Source of the DNA: Bifidobacterium scardovii JCM 12489 = DSM 13734
GTDB taxonomy: Bacteria > Actinomycetota > Actinomycetes > Actinomycetales > Bifidobacteriaceae
NCBI RefSeq assembly: GCF_001042635.1
Contig: NZ_AP012331.1
Location: 2,418,001 to 2,482,000 of the forward strand
Direction: 5' to 3'
Length of the DNA stretch: 64,000 nucleotides
Position numbers and translations under genes: made by a program
Notes under the pieces: model-generated
The model's input: the letters and a program-made list of their open reading frames with translations, nothing else
Database searches by the model: none
What the model was told of the DNA's origin: nothing
In this document: in pieces, positions 24,813 through 34,164 of the stretch
Numbering within the stretch: the stretch's first letter is position 1
Layout of the letters: every line of letters begins with the position of its first letter

Positions 24813-25466
24813 TCAGATCTCGAAACCGAGCTCCTGCGCCGCCTCGGTCGGCACCGGGTCCTCGCACCACAGATCCTCGAGGTTCTCGGTGGTGGCCAGG
24901 GACCGGATCTCGGCCTTGTCGATGTACAGCTCGCCGCTCAGATGATCGGTCTCGTGCTGGAAGATGCGCGCCGGCCAGCCATGCAGCCGCTCCTCATGCG
25001 ACTTGCCGTCCTCGTCCTGCCAGCGCGCGGTGATGTCGAGCCAGCGCCTGCGCACGGCCTGATAGCCGTCGAAGCTCAGGCAGCCTTCGTAGAAGCTGCG
25101 CGTTTCGGTGCCGATCGGCTCATAGCTGGGGTTGATGATCACATGGAACGGGAATTCCGCGATTTCACGCGGATCGTCCTCGTCGTCGCGCACATGGTCC
25201 TCCACCACCGCAAGCGCCAGGCCGAGGCCGATCTGCGTGGCGGCCAGCCCAACCCCGGGGGCCTCGATCATCGTGGTGTGCATGGCGTCGATGAGCTTGG
25301 TGAGCGTCCGCTTCGACAGCTGCCCGGCATAGGCGGCGGTCTGCTGGCGCAGCACCGGTTCGCCGGCCTGCACGATCGGCAGGATCTGCTCCTTGCCACC
25401 GGTCTTGATGAGCTGTTCGACATCCCGGTTGAGCGCGATGTCCACTTTGGCGTTCTTTCCGAACAT
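24813..25466 (-). CDS. def: peptide deformylase
   Basis: A 217-residue metallo-enzyme that removes the formyl group from new proteins. All three motifs are present: GVGLAATQIG (motif 1), EGCLSF (motif 2, metal-binding Cys) and QHETDHLSG (motif 3, HExxH). The N-terminal 25 residues and the acidic loop DHVRDDEDDPRE are larger than in compact deformylases, as in actinobacterial type variants. It begins 80 bp after the stop of glmM, with a hairpin between. No methionyl-tRNA formyltransferase lies alongside. Confidence 0.95.
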   Translation of the reverse strand: MFGKNAKVDIALNRDVEQLIKTGGKEQILPIVQAGEPVLRQQTAAYAGQLSKRTLTKLIDAMHTTMIEAPGVGLAATQIGLGLALAVVEDHVRDDEDDPREIAEFPFHVIINPSYEPIGTETRSFYEGCLSFDGYQAVRRRWLDITARWQDEDGKSHEERLHGWPARIFQHETDHLSGELYIDKAEIRSLATTENLEDLWCEDPVPTEAAQELGFEI

Positions 25467-25494
25467 GATGGATTTCCTTTGCGTCAGTGGCGAG

Positions 25495-25530
25495 CTCCCC
25501 TCGGCCCCGCCGCGCGGTCCTCGAGGGGAG
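25495..25530. terminator. hairpin between glmM and def
   Basis: CTCCCCTCG (25495-25503) and CGAGGGGAG (25522-25530) are perfect complements with an 18-nt GC-rich loop, just after the glmM stop on the minus strand. It could be a terminator or attenuator, or a remnant of the compound palindrome family since it shares the GCTCCCCTC sequence. Confidence 0.5.
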
Positions 25531-25545
25531 TCCGGTGTAACGGGT

Positions 25546-26931
25546 CTACAGGGCCAGTTCCTCGGCCACGATCTTGGCCAGGCGGGTGCACACCTCGTCC
25601 GCGTAGGCCTGCGTGGCGGCCTCGGCCATCACGCGCACCAGCGGCTCGGTGCCGGAGGGACGCAGCAGCACGCGGCCGGAATCGCCCAGCAGCTCCTCCT
25701 CGTGCGCCACGGCGGCCTGGATGCGGGCATTGGTCGAGGCGGCCTTCTTGTCCACGTTCGGCACGTTGATCAGCGTCTGCGGCAGCTGCGGGAAGTCGGC
25801 GGCGAGCCCCTTGAGGCTCCTGCCCGACCTGACGACCTCGTTGCACAGCGTCAGGGCGGTCAGGGTGCCGTCGCCGGTGGTGGCGAACTCGCGGTTGATG
25901 ACGTGCCCGGACTGCTCGCCGCCGAGCGAATAGTCGCCTTTGAGCATCTCCTCAAGCACGTAGCGGTCGCCCACGGCGGTCTCCACGGTCTTGATGCCCA
26001 TGTCCTTGAGCGCGAGCTTCAGGCCCAGGTTGCTCATCACGGTGACCACGAGCGTGTCGTGCTTGAGCTTGCCCTCGCGCTTCTTGGCGCGGGCCAGAAT
26101 GCCCATGATCTGATCGCCGTTGACCATGGTGCCGTCCTCGTCCACCGCGAGGCAGCGGTCGGCGTCGCCGTCGAAGGCCACGCCCATCACGGCGTCGGTG
26201 GCCTTGACCATGGCCTGCAGCTGCTCCGGGTGGGTGGAACCGGCGTTCTTGTTGATGTTGTAGCCGTCCGGCGAGGCGTTGATCACGATCACGTCGGCGC
26301 CGGCGCGGCGCAGGGCCTCGGGGGCCACCACGGAAGTGGCGCCGTTGGCGCAGTCGGCCACGATCTTCAGGCCCTTCAGCGGCTTGGGCTGGGTCTGGTC
26401 GTCGTTGAGCGGGGCGATGGTGGACACCAGATGGTCGATGTACAGGTTGGTGGCGGTGGTCTGGTCGTGGCTCACGCGGCCGACGCCGGCGCCGGTCGGG
26501 CGGTCCCAGTCCTGGCCGAGGACGGCCTCGATGTCGTCCTCCTTGGTGTCGGGCAGCTTGAAGCCGCCGCGCGCGAAGAACTTGATGCCGTTGTCGGGCA
26601 TCGGGTTGTGCGAGGCGGAGATCACCGCACCCATTTCGACGTTGAGCACGGAAGTCAGGTAGGCGATGCCCGGGGTCGGGATGATGCCCGCGTCGATCAC
26701 GTCGAAGCCGCCGGCCGACATGCCGGCCGACAGGGCCGACGCCAGAAAATCGCCGGAGACGCGGGTATCGCGGCCGACAAGCGCGCGGCGGCGCCCCTCG
26801 GGCTGATCGTCCTGCGTGCCGGTATCCCCCAGCACGCGCACGGCGGCGTCGCCCAAATCGAGCGCCAGCTGCGCGGTCAGATCACGGTTGGCCAATCCAC
26901 GGACACCATCGGTTCCGAACATACGTGGCAT
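25546..26931 (-). CDS. glmM: phosphoglucosamine mutase
   Basis: A 461-residue alpha-D-phosphohexomutase that interconverts glucosamine-6-phosphate and glucosamine-1-phosphate for peptidoglycan precursors. Features: FGTDGVRG at the N-terminus, ISASHNP with the phosphoserine at S107, the magnesium loop DGDADRC near residue 255, and the phosphate-binding RPSGTEPLVRVM near residue 425. Length fits GlmM rather than phosphoglucomutase. ATG at 26931 is placed right before the conserved start; GTGGGA precedes it, and a longer open frame upstream has no support. def follows on the same strand. Confidence 0.95.
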   Translation of the reverse strand: MPRMFGTDGVRGLANRDLTAQLALDLGDAAVRVLGDTGTQDDQPEGRRRALVGRDTRVSGDFLASALSAGMSAGGFDVIDAGIIPTPGIAYLTSVLNVEMGAVISASHNPMPDNGIKFFARGGFKLPDTKEDDIEAVLGQDWDRPTGAGVGRVSHDQTTATNLYIDHLVSTIAPLNDDQTQPKPLKGLKIVADCANGATSVVAPEALRRAGADVIVINASPDGYNINKNAGSTHPEQLQAMVKATDAVMGVAFDGDADRCLAVDEDGTMVNGDQIMGILARAKKREGKLKHDTLVVTVMSNLGLKLALKDMGIKTVETAVGDRYVLEEMLKGDYSLGGEQSGHVINREFATTGDGTLTALTLCNEVVRSGRSLKGLAADFPQLPQTLINVPNVDKKAASTNARIQAAVAHEEELLGDSGRVLLRPSGTEPLVRVMAEAATQAYADEVCTRLAKIVAEELAL

Positions 26932-27253
26932 GTTCCCACATCCTCGCTTTTCCCAGCGGTTATTACCGTGCACCATCGTACCCGCACCCGGCCACGACCA
27001 CCCCCGACAGGTCGCATGTCCACAGCACCCGCCACATCCACGCCGCCCCGTGCCGGCATACAGCCGTTTCCGCCCCGCACAACGACCGTATGCCGGCAGC
27101 CGCGCAAAACCTGATATATATCTCCACTTCATCGAACAAGTCATAGCAGGTACCGCACGCCAAGGATCCATATACTTGTCCCGTCAGGAATTCTCATCCC
27201 ATGGCCGGCAGCGACGCGACCATCACCTTGATCCGCTGGAAAGGACAATCAGC
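26932..27253. other. 322-bp divergent gap between glmM and the alpha-galactosidase pseudogene
   Basis: No gene seen. It contains an AT patch TGATATATATC near 27112 and AAAGGA (27239-27244), the ribosome-binding site of the pseudogene. No operator was recognised. Confidence 0.5.
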
Positions 27254-29035
27254 ATGACCATCCTCTATGACGCATCCGACAGGCGGCTCCATCTCACCAA
27301 TGGATCGATCAGCTATGTCATGCGCGTGCTCGACGGGGGGCGAACTCGCCCACATATACTTCGGCCACGCGCTGCTCGACGGAACGATCGCCGAGGAGAT
27401 GGACGTCAACCAGCAGGCGCCGACGACCAAGGACACCGATGACGCCTACTCGCTGGAGGACGTGCACCTGGAATACCCGGCGGCGGGTTCCGGAGATCTG
27501 AACCCGGCCGTGCCGACCATCACCGACCACCGCGGATCGCATGTGGCCCGGCTGCTGTACGCGGGCCATCGGGTCATCGACGGCAAGCCGGATCTCGGCG
27601 ATATGCCGTCGACCTACGTCGAGCATCCCGGCGAGGCGAAGACGCTGGAGATCACGCTCGCCGACGAGCGGCTGGGCCTGTCCGTGCAGCTGCTGTACAC
27701 GATCTACGCCGCGCTGCCGGTCATCACGCGCAGCGTGAAGGTCACCGCCACCGCCCGATCGTCATCAACACCTGGGAGTCCATCCATATGGACATGGACG
27801 AGGGCAAGCCGTGCGAGCTGGCCGACGACGCGCACGACCTCGGCGTCGAGATGCTGGTGATCGACGACGGCTGATTCGGCCACCGCGACCGCGACGACTC
27901 CTCCCTCGGCGACTGGTTCCCCGATCCGAGGAAATTCCCGAAGGGCCTCAAGCCGGTCGGCGACCACGTGCACGCCCTCGGCATGAAACTCGGCCTGTGG
28001 TTCGAGCCGGAAATGATCAGCCCCGACAGCGAGCTGTACAAGATCCACCCGGAGTGGACGCTGGGCGATCCGAGCGTCGAGCTCAGCGTCGTGAGGCATC
28101 AGTATGTACTCGACATGGCCCGCCCCGAGGTCATCGACTACCTTGAGCAGAGCATGGCGAAGGTGATCCGCGACAGCGGCGCTGACTACATCAAATGGGA
28201 CATGAACCGCCAGCTCGCCGAGGTGTACACGCCCACGCTGCCGGCCGAGCGCCAGGGCGAGACCTACCACCGCTTCGTGCTGGGCTACTGCGACCTGCTG
28301 CGCCGGCTGAACCGCGACTTCCCCGACATGCTCATCGAATCCTGCTGCTCGGGCGGCGGCCGCATGGACCCCGGCGTGCTCGCGTTCGCGCCGCAGGCCT
28401 GGATATCGGACAACACCGACGCGATGGAGCGCTTGCGCATCCAGTACGGCACCTCGATGGGGTACCCGCTGAGCATGATGAGCAACCACGTCTCCGACGT
28501 GCCGAACCACCAGACCGGCCGTGTCACCGCGATCAAGACGCGCGCCGACGTCGCGTACTTCGGCGCGTACGGCTACGAGCTCGACCCGCGCAGGATCACC
28601 GACGAGGATGCCCGCGAGCAGATCAGGCGCCAGATCGCCACGGACAAGCGGTTCGCGCAGCTCACGACGACCGGCGGCTTCTACCGTCTGCTCGACCCAT
28701 TCGCGCCGGTGCCGGGCTTCGGCATGTCGCACGCCGCATGGATGGTGGTCTCGAAGGACCGCACGGAGGCGCTGGTCGGTTACTACCGTAACCGCGTCGG
28801 CGTCGGTCTGATGCCCTACCGCCTGCGGCTGGCCGGTCTCGACCGCACCGCCGCCTACGGCATCGAGGAGATCGGGTTCGACACCAATCCGTGGCGCACC
28901 CGTCACGGCGACGAGCTGGAGAAGGTCGGGCTCATGCTGCTCGACCGCTCCAACGGCGATTGGGGTTCGTCCATCCCGACCGGCGACAACCTGTCGCGGC
29001 TGTTCCACCTGCAGGCGGTGCAAGACCAAGACTGA
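27254..29035 (+). pseudogene. GH36 alpha-galactosidase, inactivated by frameshift, internal deletion and nonsense mutation
   Basis: The product would have been a GH36 alpha-galactosidase acting on raffinose-type or other alpha-galactosides. Translation starts at ATG 27254 after AAAGGA. After MRVLDGG a run of six G at about 27336-27341 puts the frame off by one; dropping one G restores ELAHIYFGHALLDG. At about 27751 the N-terminal domain (about 165 residues) jumps, out of frame, straight to the catalytic barrel RPIVINTWESIHMDM, so roughly 150 residues seem missing by comparison with full-length GH36 enzymes. In the strongly conserved DDGWFGHRD the Trp codon is TGA (27872-27874). From there the frame is open to 29035 and keeps the nucleophile region DYIKWDMNR and the acid/base region WISDNTDAM. 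The last 355 codons could be translated from an internal ATG, but without the N-terminal domain. Confidence 0.88.
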
Positions 29036-29058
29036 GCCGTCATGACGCCACAACGCTG

Positions 29059-29108
29059 AATGGGGTGGTTCGGCAATGCGCGGACACGCATTGCCGAACC
29101 ACCCCATT
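29059..29108. terminator. bidirectional terminator between the GH36 pseudogene and pepN
   Basis: Perfect 22-bp arms (29059-29080 and 29087-29108, beginning AATGGGGTGGTTCGG) with a 6-nt loop. It lies 23 bp after the pseudogene stop and 66 bp after the convergent pepN stop. No long T-run. Confidence 0.8.
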
Positions 29109-29174
29109 GGGCCGGATATCGACCGCGGTCAGGCGTTCCCGTCACCGGAGCGGCCAGCCCAGCACGGCCGCGCC

Positions 29175-31784
29175 CTACAGCGCGGCGTTGAAGTCGCGCA
29201 CCTTGAGCGTGCGCTGCGAGGACTCGACGTTGCCGCGGATGAGGCGCTTGAGCGCGTTGTCGGCGTCCTCGTGGGAGGCGAGCCACGCCTCGCCGAGCGA
29301 GACGAGCCCGGCCGGGTCGGCGTAGACCGGGTACAGTCCCTCGAGCAGGGCCTCGGCCATGTGGAAGGTCTTGTTCTTCCAGACCCAGTCGATCACCTCG
29401 AAGTACGTGCCGGCGTACGGCTCGGCCAGGTCGGCGCGCGGGGTCGCGGCGAAGCCGCGGGCCACCGCCTCGAGCTGGCTGTTGGTCAGGTCGGCGTTGT
29501 GCAGCGCCTGGTCCCACGCCCACGCCTTGGCCTCGGCGGTGCCGCGCACGGCCTTGGCGCCGAGCGCGAACTCGCGGTTCTCGGTCGTGTCGCGCTTGGC
29601 GAGCTGCGCTTCGATGCCGGCCTCGTCGAGCACGTTCACCGAGGCGAGCGCGTTGACGATCGTCCAGGTGAAGTTGTTGTCGATCTCCAGGCCGTCGAGC
29701 GTGACCGTGCCGTCGAGCAGGCCCTTCGCGTTGGCCGCGAAGGCCTCGTCGCCCTCCTCGCCGTAGCCGAGGTAGGCGGTGACGAGCTGGAACTGCTCGT
29801 CGGAGCCGGCCTTGGCGGCCTCGGCCAGCTTCCACAGTTCGGCGGCGACATGCTCCACCACGGCGGCGCGTTCGGCCGGCGCGGTGTAGTGCCATGCGGT
29901 GGTGCTGATCTGCGAGAGCGCGTAGCGGAAGGTGGTGGACTCGTGCTCGGTGGCGAGCGCGGCCAGCGACGTGTCGATGAACCGCTTGGCAGGCAGCTCG
30001 CCGTCGCGGGTCATGTCCCAGAAGGCGAGCCAGATCACGGAGCGGGCCAGCGCGTCGGAGAAGCAATGCAGGTTCTCGGCGGCGAAGGCGAGCGACTTGT
30101 CGTCGAAACGCAGCTTCGTGTAGGTCAGGTCGTCGTCGTTCACGAGGATCAGCGCGGGGCGCGGCTTGCCGGCCGCGGCCTCGACCACGGTGGTCTCGCC
30201 GTCCACGTCGAGCTCGAAGCGGTCGGTGCGCACGATCGCGCCGGTGGCCGGGTCCTCGTTGTAGAAGCCGACCGCCAGGCGGTGGGCGCGCAGCACGGGG
30301 TGCTCGGCCGGGGCGGTCTGGCGCAGGGTGAGCGAGGCGATGGTGCCGTCCTCGTTCTCCTCGACCTCGGTGGTGATCGTGTTGATGCCGGAGCGCTCGA
30401 GCCACTGGGCGCTCCACGCCGTCAGGTCGCGGCCGGAGGTCTTCTCGAGCTCGGCCAGCAGATCGGCGAGCGTCGCGTTCGAGTACGCGTACCGGTTGAG
30501 GTAGTTATGGATGCCCTCGAAGAACTTGTCGCGGCCGACGTAGGCGACGAGCTGCTTGAGCACGGAAGCGCCCTTCGCGTAGGTGATGCCGTCGAAGTTC
30601 ACGTATGTGTCGTTGAGGTCGTTGATCGGCGCGACGATCGGATGGGTGGTCGACAGCTGGTCCTGGCGCAGCGCCCAGCTCTTCTCGCCGGAGCTGAACG
30701 TGGCCCAGGCGTCGTGCCATTCGGTCGCCTCGGCGGTGGCCAGCGTGGAGGTGAACTCGGCGAAGGACTCGTTGAGCCACAGGTCGTTCCACCACTTCAT
30801 GGTCACATAGTCGCCGAACCACATGTGGGCCAGCTCGTGCAGCACGGTCACCACGCGGCGCTCGGCCAGCGCGTCGGTCACCTTGGACTCGAACACGTAG
30901 GAGTCGCGGATGGTGACCATACCGATGTTCTCCATGGCGCCAGCGTTGTACTCGGGCACGTAGATCTGGTCGAACTTGGCGTACGGGTAGGGCACGCCCC
31001 ACGTCTTGGCGTAGAACGCGAAGCCCTTCTTGGTGATGTCGAACAGGTAGTCCACGTCCTTCGAGAACGCCTCGGCCAGCGACTGGCGGCAGTACTGGGC
31101 CATCGGCACGATGCGGCCGTCCTCGTTCTCGTACTCGGTGTGCCATTCGGCGTACGGGCCGGCGCAGATGGCGGTCAGGTAGGGGCTCATCGTCGGCGTG
31201 GTCTGGAACACCCAGCGCTTGGCCGTTTCGGCCGCGTGGTCGCCCAGCGTGCCCGGCGCGGTCACGGCGTCGGTCTCGCTCACCGAGGCGACCGGCATGT
31301 TCGAGGTGACGATCCAGCTGGAGGCGGCCAGCACGGAGAAGTCGAACATGGCCTTGAGGTCGGGCTGGTCGAACACGGCGTAGACGCGGCGCGCGTCCGG
31401 CACCTCGAACTGGGAGTACAGGTAGACGTTGCCGTCGGAGGGGTCGACGGAGCGGTGCAGGCCCTCGCCGGTGTTGGAGTACCGGCACAGCGCCGTGACG
31501 GTGACCTCGTTGTGCTCCTTGAGGCCGTCCAGCGCGATGCGGCTGTCGGCGTAGGCCGTGGCCGGGTCGAGCGCGACGCCGTTGAGCGTGACCGAGTTCA
31601 CCTCGTCGGCGATCAGGTCAAGGAAGGTGCTCGCTCCGGGCGTGGCGTCGAAGGTGATGGTGGCGGTCGAACCGAAGTTCTTCGCGCCGACCGTCAGGTC
31701 GAGCGCCACCTGGTAGTGGATGGGCGCGGCGACGACGCTCTTGCGCTCCTCGGCTTCGATGCGGGTGAGATTGGCTCCTGGCAT
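29175..31784 (-). CDS. pepN: aminopeptidase N (M1 family zinc metallopeptidase)
   Basis: An 869-residue cytoplasmic aminopeptidase that removes N-terminal residues from peptides. The exopeptidase motif GAMEN appears in YNAGAMENIGMVTIRD near residue 280. The zinc site HELAHMWFGDYVTMKWWNDLWLNESFAE (HEXXH-x18-E) is near residue 315. The C-terminal ERAP1-like helical domain is complete, so this is the long actinobacterial/mammalian-type form. The ATG follows AAGGAGAG. It is downstream of rnj on the same strand but a terminator lies between, so it is likely its own unit. Confidence 0.95.
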   Translation of the reverse strand: MPGANLTRIEAEERKSVVAAPIHYQVALDLTVGAKNFGSTATITFDATPGASTFLDLIADEVNSVTLNGVALDPATAYADSRIALDGLKEHNEVTVTALCRYSNTGEGLHRSVDPSDGNVYLYSQFEVPDARRVYAVFDQPDLKAMFDFSVLAASSWIVTSNMPVASVSETDAVTAPGTLGDHAAETAKRWVFQTTPTMSPYLTAICAGPYAEWHTEYENEDGRIVPMAQYCRQSLAEAFSKDVDYLFDITKKGFAFYAKTWGVPYPYAKFDQIYVPEYNAGAMENIGMVTIRDSYVFESKVTDALAERRVVTVLHELAHMWFGDYVTMKWWNDLWLNESFAEFTSTLATAEATEWHDAWATFSSGEKSWALRQDQLSTTHPIVAPINDLNDTYVNFDGITYAKGASVLKQLVAYVGRDKFFEGIHNYLNRYAYSNATLADLLAELEKTSGRDLTAWSAQWLERSGINTITTEVEENEDGTIASLTLRQTAPAEHPVLRAHRLAVGFYNEDPATGAIVRTDRFELDVDGETTVVEAAAGKPRPALILVNDDDLTYTKLRFDDKSLAFAAENLHCFSDALARSVIWLAFWDMTRDGELPAKRFIDTSLAALATEHESTTFRYALSQISTTAWHYTAPAERAAVVEHVAAELWKLAEAAKAGSDEQFQLVTAYLGYGEEGDEAFAANAKGLLDGTVTLDGLEIDNNFTWTIVNALASVNVLDEAGIEAQLAKRDTTENREFALGAKAVRGTAEAKAWAWDQALHNADLTNSQLEAVARGFAATPRADLAEPYAGTYFEVIDWVWKNKTFHMAEALLEGLYPVYADPAGLVSLGEAWLASHEDADNALKRLIRGNVESSQRTLKVRDFNAAL

Positions 31785-31859
31785 GCTGCTCTCCTTATGT
31801 CTGGAAGGTGTTGGATGGCCGGCATTCGGCCGTTCCCCGAAAGGGAACCAAGAACAAAG

Positions 31860-31884
31860 GAGACTCCCCGTTGCGGGGAGTCTC
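31860..31884 (-). terminator. terminator of rnj
   Basis: GAGACTCCCCG / CGGGGAGTCTC (11-bp perfect stem, 3-nt loop), followed on the minus strand by CTTTGTTCTT. It begins 45 bp after the rnj stop. A weaker hairpin GTTCCC...GGGAAC (31832-31848) follows. Confidence 0.85.
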
Positions 31885-31928
31885 GTTCGTGGATACGGTC
31901 AACCGTGCATCAGCTTATGCCGATGCCG

Positions 31929-33938
31929 TTACTGTTCGATGACGTCGGTGGCGATGTCGGCCACGACGGGCACGATCATCGGCTTGCGGTGCAGCTGGCG
32001 GGCGACCCATCCGCCGAGCGTGCGGCGCATGATCTGCTGCAGCTTGTACGTGTCGTGCGTGCCGCTCATCATCGCGTCGCTGAGCTGCTCGACGATCTGG
32101 TGGCGAACCTTGTCGAATTCGCTCTCGTCTTCGGCCACGGCGTTGAGGTAGATCTTCGGGCCCGACACGACCTCGTTCGCCTCGGTGTCGACCACGACGA
32201 AGCTGGACACGAAGCCCTCGGTGCCGAGGATGCGGCGCTTCTCGAGCTCCTCGTCGGTGATCTCGCCGACCGAGTCGCCGTCCACGTACACGTAGCCGCA
32301 CGGCACGGAGCCGACGACCGCGGCCTTGCCATGGTACAGGTCGACCACGTCGCCGTCCTCGGCGAGCACCACGTTCTGCGGGTCCACGCCGGTCTTGACG
32401 GCGATCAGGCCGTTGGCCACCAAGTGGCGGTTCTCGCCGTGGATCGGCATCGCGCACTTGGGCTTGACGATGTTGTACATGTACAGCAGCTCGCCCTCGT
32501 TGCAGTGGCCGGACACGTGCACGGCCGCGTTGTCGCGGTTGACCACGCGCGCGCCGAGCTGCACGAGCTTGTTGATGATCTTGTACACGCCGTGCTCGTT
32601 GCCCGGGATCAGGGAGCTGGCGAGGATCACCGTGTCGAATTCGTTGATCGTGATGTCGCGGTGGTTGCCGTCGGCGATGCGGCCAAGGGCAGCCATCGGC
32701 TCGCCCTGCGATCCGGTGCACATGTAGACGAGCTTGTCGTCCTGCACGTCGTGGGCCTGCTTGAGGTCGATGACGGTGCCCTCGGGGATGTGCAGGTAGC
32801 CCAGATCGGCGGCGATGGACATGTTGCGCACCATCGAACGGCCGACGAAGACGACCTTGCGGCCGTACTTGTGCGCCGTGTCGACGACCTGCTGCACGCG
32901 GTGCACATGCGACGAGAAGCTCGCGACGATGATCTTGCGGCTCGCCTGCGCGAAGGCCTGGTCGAGCGCGGGGCCGATCGAGGTCTCCGGCTTGACGAAT
33001 CCGGGCACCTCGGCGTTGGTGGAATCCATCATCAGCAGATCCACGCCCTGCTCGCCGATCTTGCCGAACTCGACCAGATCGGTGATGCGGTGGTCGAGGG
33101 GCAGCTGGTCGAGCTTGATGTCGCCGGTGTCGATCAGCGTGCCGGCCGGGGTCTTGACGTACACGGCCAGCGCGTCGGGGATGGAGTGGGTCACGGAGAC
33201 GAACTCGAGGTTGTAGGGGCCGACCTTCATCTTGTCGCGGCCCTGCACGGGAACCATCACCGGGTTGAGGTGGTGCTCCTTGCACTTCGCCTCGACGAAG
33301 GCGAGCGTGAGCTTGGAGCCGATCAGCGGGATGTCCGGGCGCAGCTTGAGCAGGTAGGGCACGCCGCCGATGTGGTCCTCGTGGCCATGCGTGAGCACGA
33401 GCGCCTCGACCTTGTCGAGACGGTCCTTGATGTAGTGGAAGTCGGGCAGGATCAGGTCGACGCCCGGCTGCTCCTCCTCGGGGAACAGCACGCCGCAGTC
33501 GATGAGCAGCAGGTGGCCGTTGTACTCGATCACGTTCATGTTGCGGCCGATTTCGCCCAAGCCGCCGAGCGGCACGATGCGCAGCGAGCCCTTGCGGTAC
33601 TTCGGCGGGGCGATGAGCACGCTGTCCTGCTGCGGCGCGGTCGCCGGCTGCGCGCCGCGCGTGCCGCGCCGCGACCCGGAACGGCCGGCGCCGGTGCGGC
33701 CGGAGCCCTTGGAGGACGAACGCGTCGACTTCGAGGCGGACTTCGCCGACTTGCCGTTCGCCGCCGAGCCCGACGCGGACTTGCCGCTACGGGAGCGCGA
33801 GGAACGGGTCGTGGCCTGGTCGAGGGTCTCGACCGCGGCCAGGGCCGCCGCGTTCTGTTCGGTTTCGCTTTGCTGGCCGGCGTTCTTGGCGCCGCGCTTG
33901 CGTGTGGTCTTCTGTGTGGTTTCTTGTTGTGTTGCCAT
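31929..33938 (-). CDS. rnj: ribonuclease J
   Basis: A 669-residue metallo-beta-lactamase/beta-CASP RNase with 5' exonuclease and endonuclease activity in RNA processing and decay. The catalytic HGHEDHIGG is near residue 185, DTGDIKLD near 270, and the beta-CASP segment SFSSHVHRVQQ near 340, with GHCNEGEL and PIHGENRHL further on. The first 105 residues are a Ser/Lys/Arg/Gly-rich low-complexity extension (RSSRSRSGKSASGSAANGKS), probably disordered and RNA-binding, as in several actinobacterial RNase J proteins. AGGAA touches the ATG, an unusually short spacing. Downstream of dapA after 226 bp, matching the actinobacterial dapA-rnj order. Confidence 0.95.
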   Translation of the reverse strand: MATQQETTQKTTRKRGAKNAGQQSETEQNAAALAAVETLDQATTRSSRSRSGKSASGSAANGKSAKSASKSTRSSSKGSGRTGAGRSGSRRGTRGAQPATAPQQDSVLIAPPKYRKGSLRIVPLGGLGEIGRNMNVIEYNGHLLLIDCGVLFPEEEQPGVDLILPDFHYIKDRLDKVEALVLTHGHEDHIGGVPYLLKLRPDIPLIGSKLTLAFVEAKCKEHHLNPVMVPVQGRDKMKVGPYNLEFVSVTHSIPDALAVYVKTPAGTLIDTGDIKLDQLPLDHRITDLVEFGKIGEQGVDLLMMDSTNAEVPGFVKPETSIGPALDQAFAQASRKIIVASFSSHVHRVQQVVDTAHKYGRKVVFVGRSMVRNMSIAADLGYLHIPEGTVIDLKQAHDVQDDKLVYMCTGSQGEPMAALGRIADGNHRDITINEFDTVILASSLIPGNEHGVYKIINKLVQLGARVVNRDNAAVHVSGHCNEGELLYMYNIVKPKCAMPIHGENRHLVANGLIAVKTGVDPQNVVLAEDGDVVDLYHGKAAVVGSVPCGYVYVDGDSVGEITDEELEKRRILGTEGFVSSFVVVDTEANEVVSGPKIYLNAVAEDESEFDKVRHQIVEQLSDAMMSGTHDTYKLQQIMRRTLGGWVARQLHRKPMIVPVVADIATDVIEQ

Positions 33939-34164
33939 TTCCTAGTTGGGTTTCCATTTCTTGGTGTTCCCGACCTGTGCCGGGAACGAGGTATTGCATC
34001 GCAGACCGGTGCCGGCCGCGCATCGCGGCGCGATTCCGCTGCGACAGGCCACCGGTCGGCTGCGGTCCATTTCGGGCGCGGCTGCTCCGACTGCGGATCG
34101 CCGGCCGCGGATGCGGGTGAGGCTTGCGCCGCCCGAGCGGCGCCGGCAGGTTCCGCCCGATCGC

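Noticed and set aside
27254..29035. Programmed frameshift in the alpha-galactosidase gene
   Set aside because: A single G-run slip could be programmed, but the additional deletion out of frame and an in-frame TGA at an invariant Trp make a functional product implausible.
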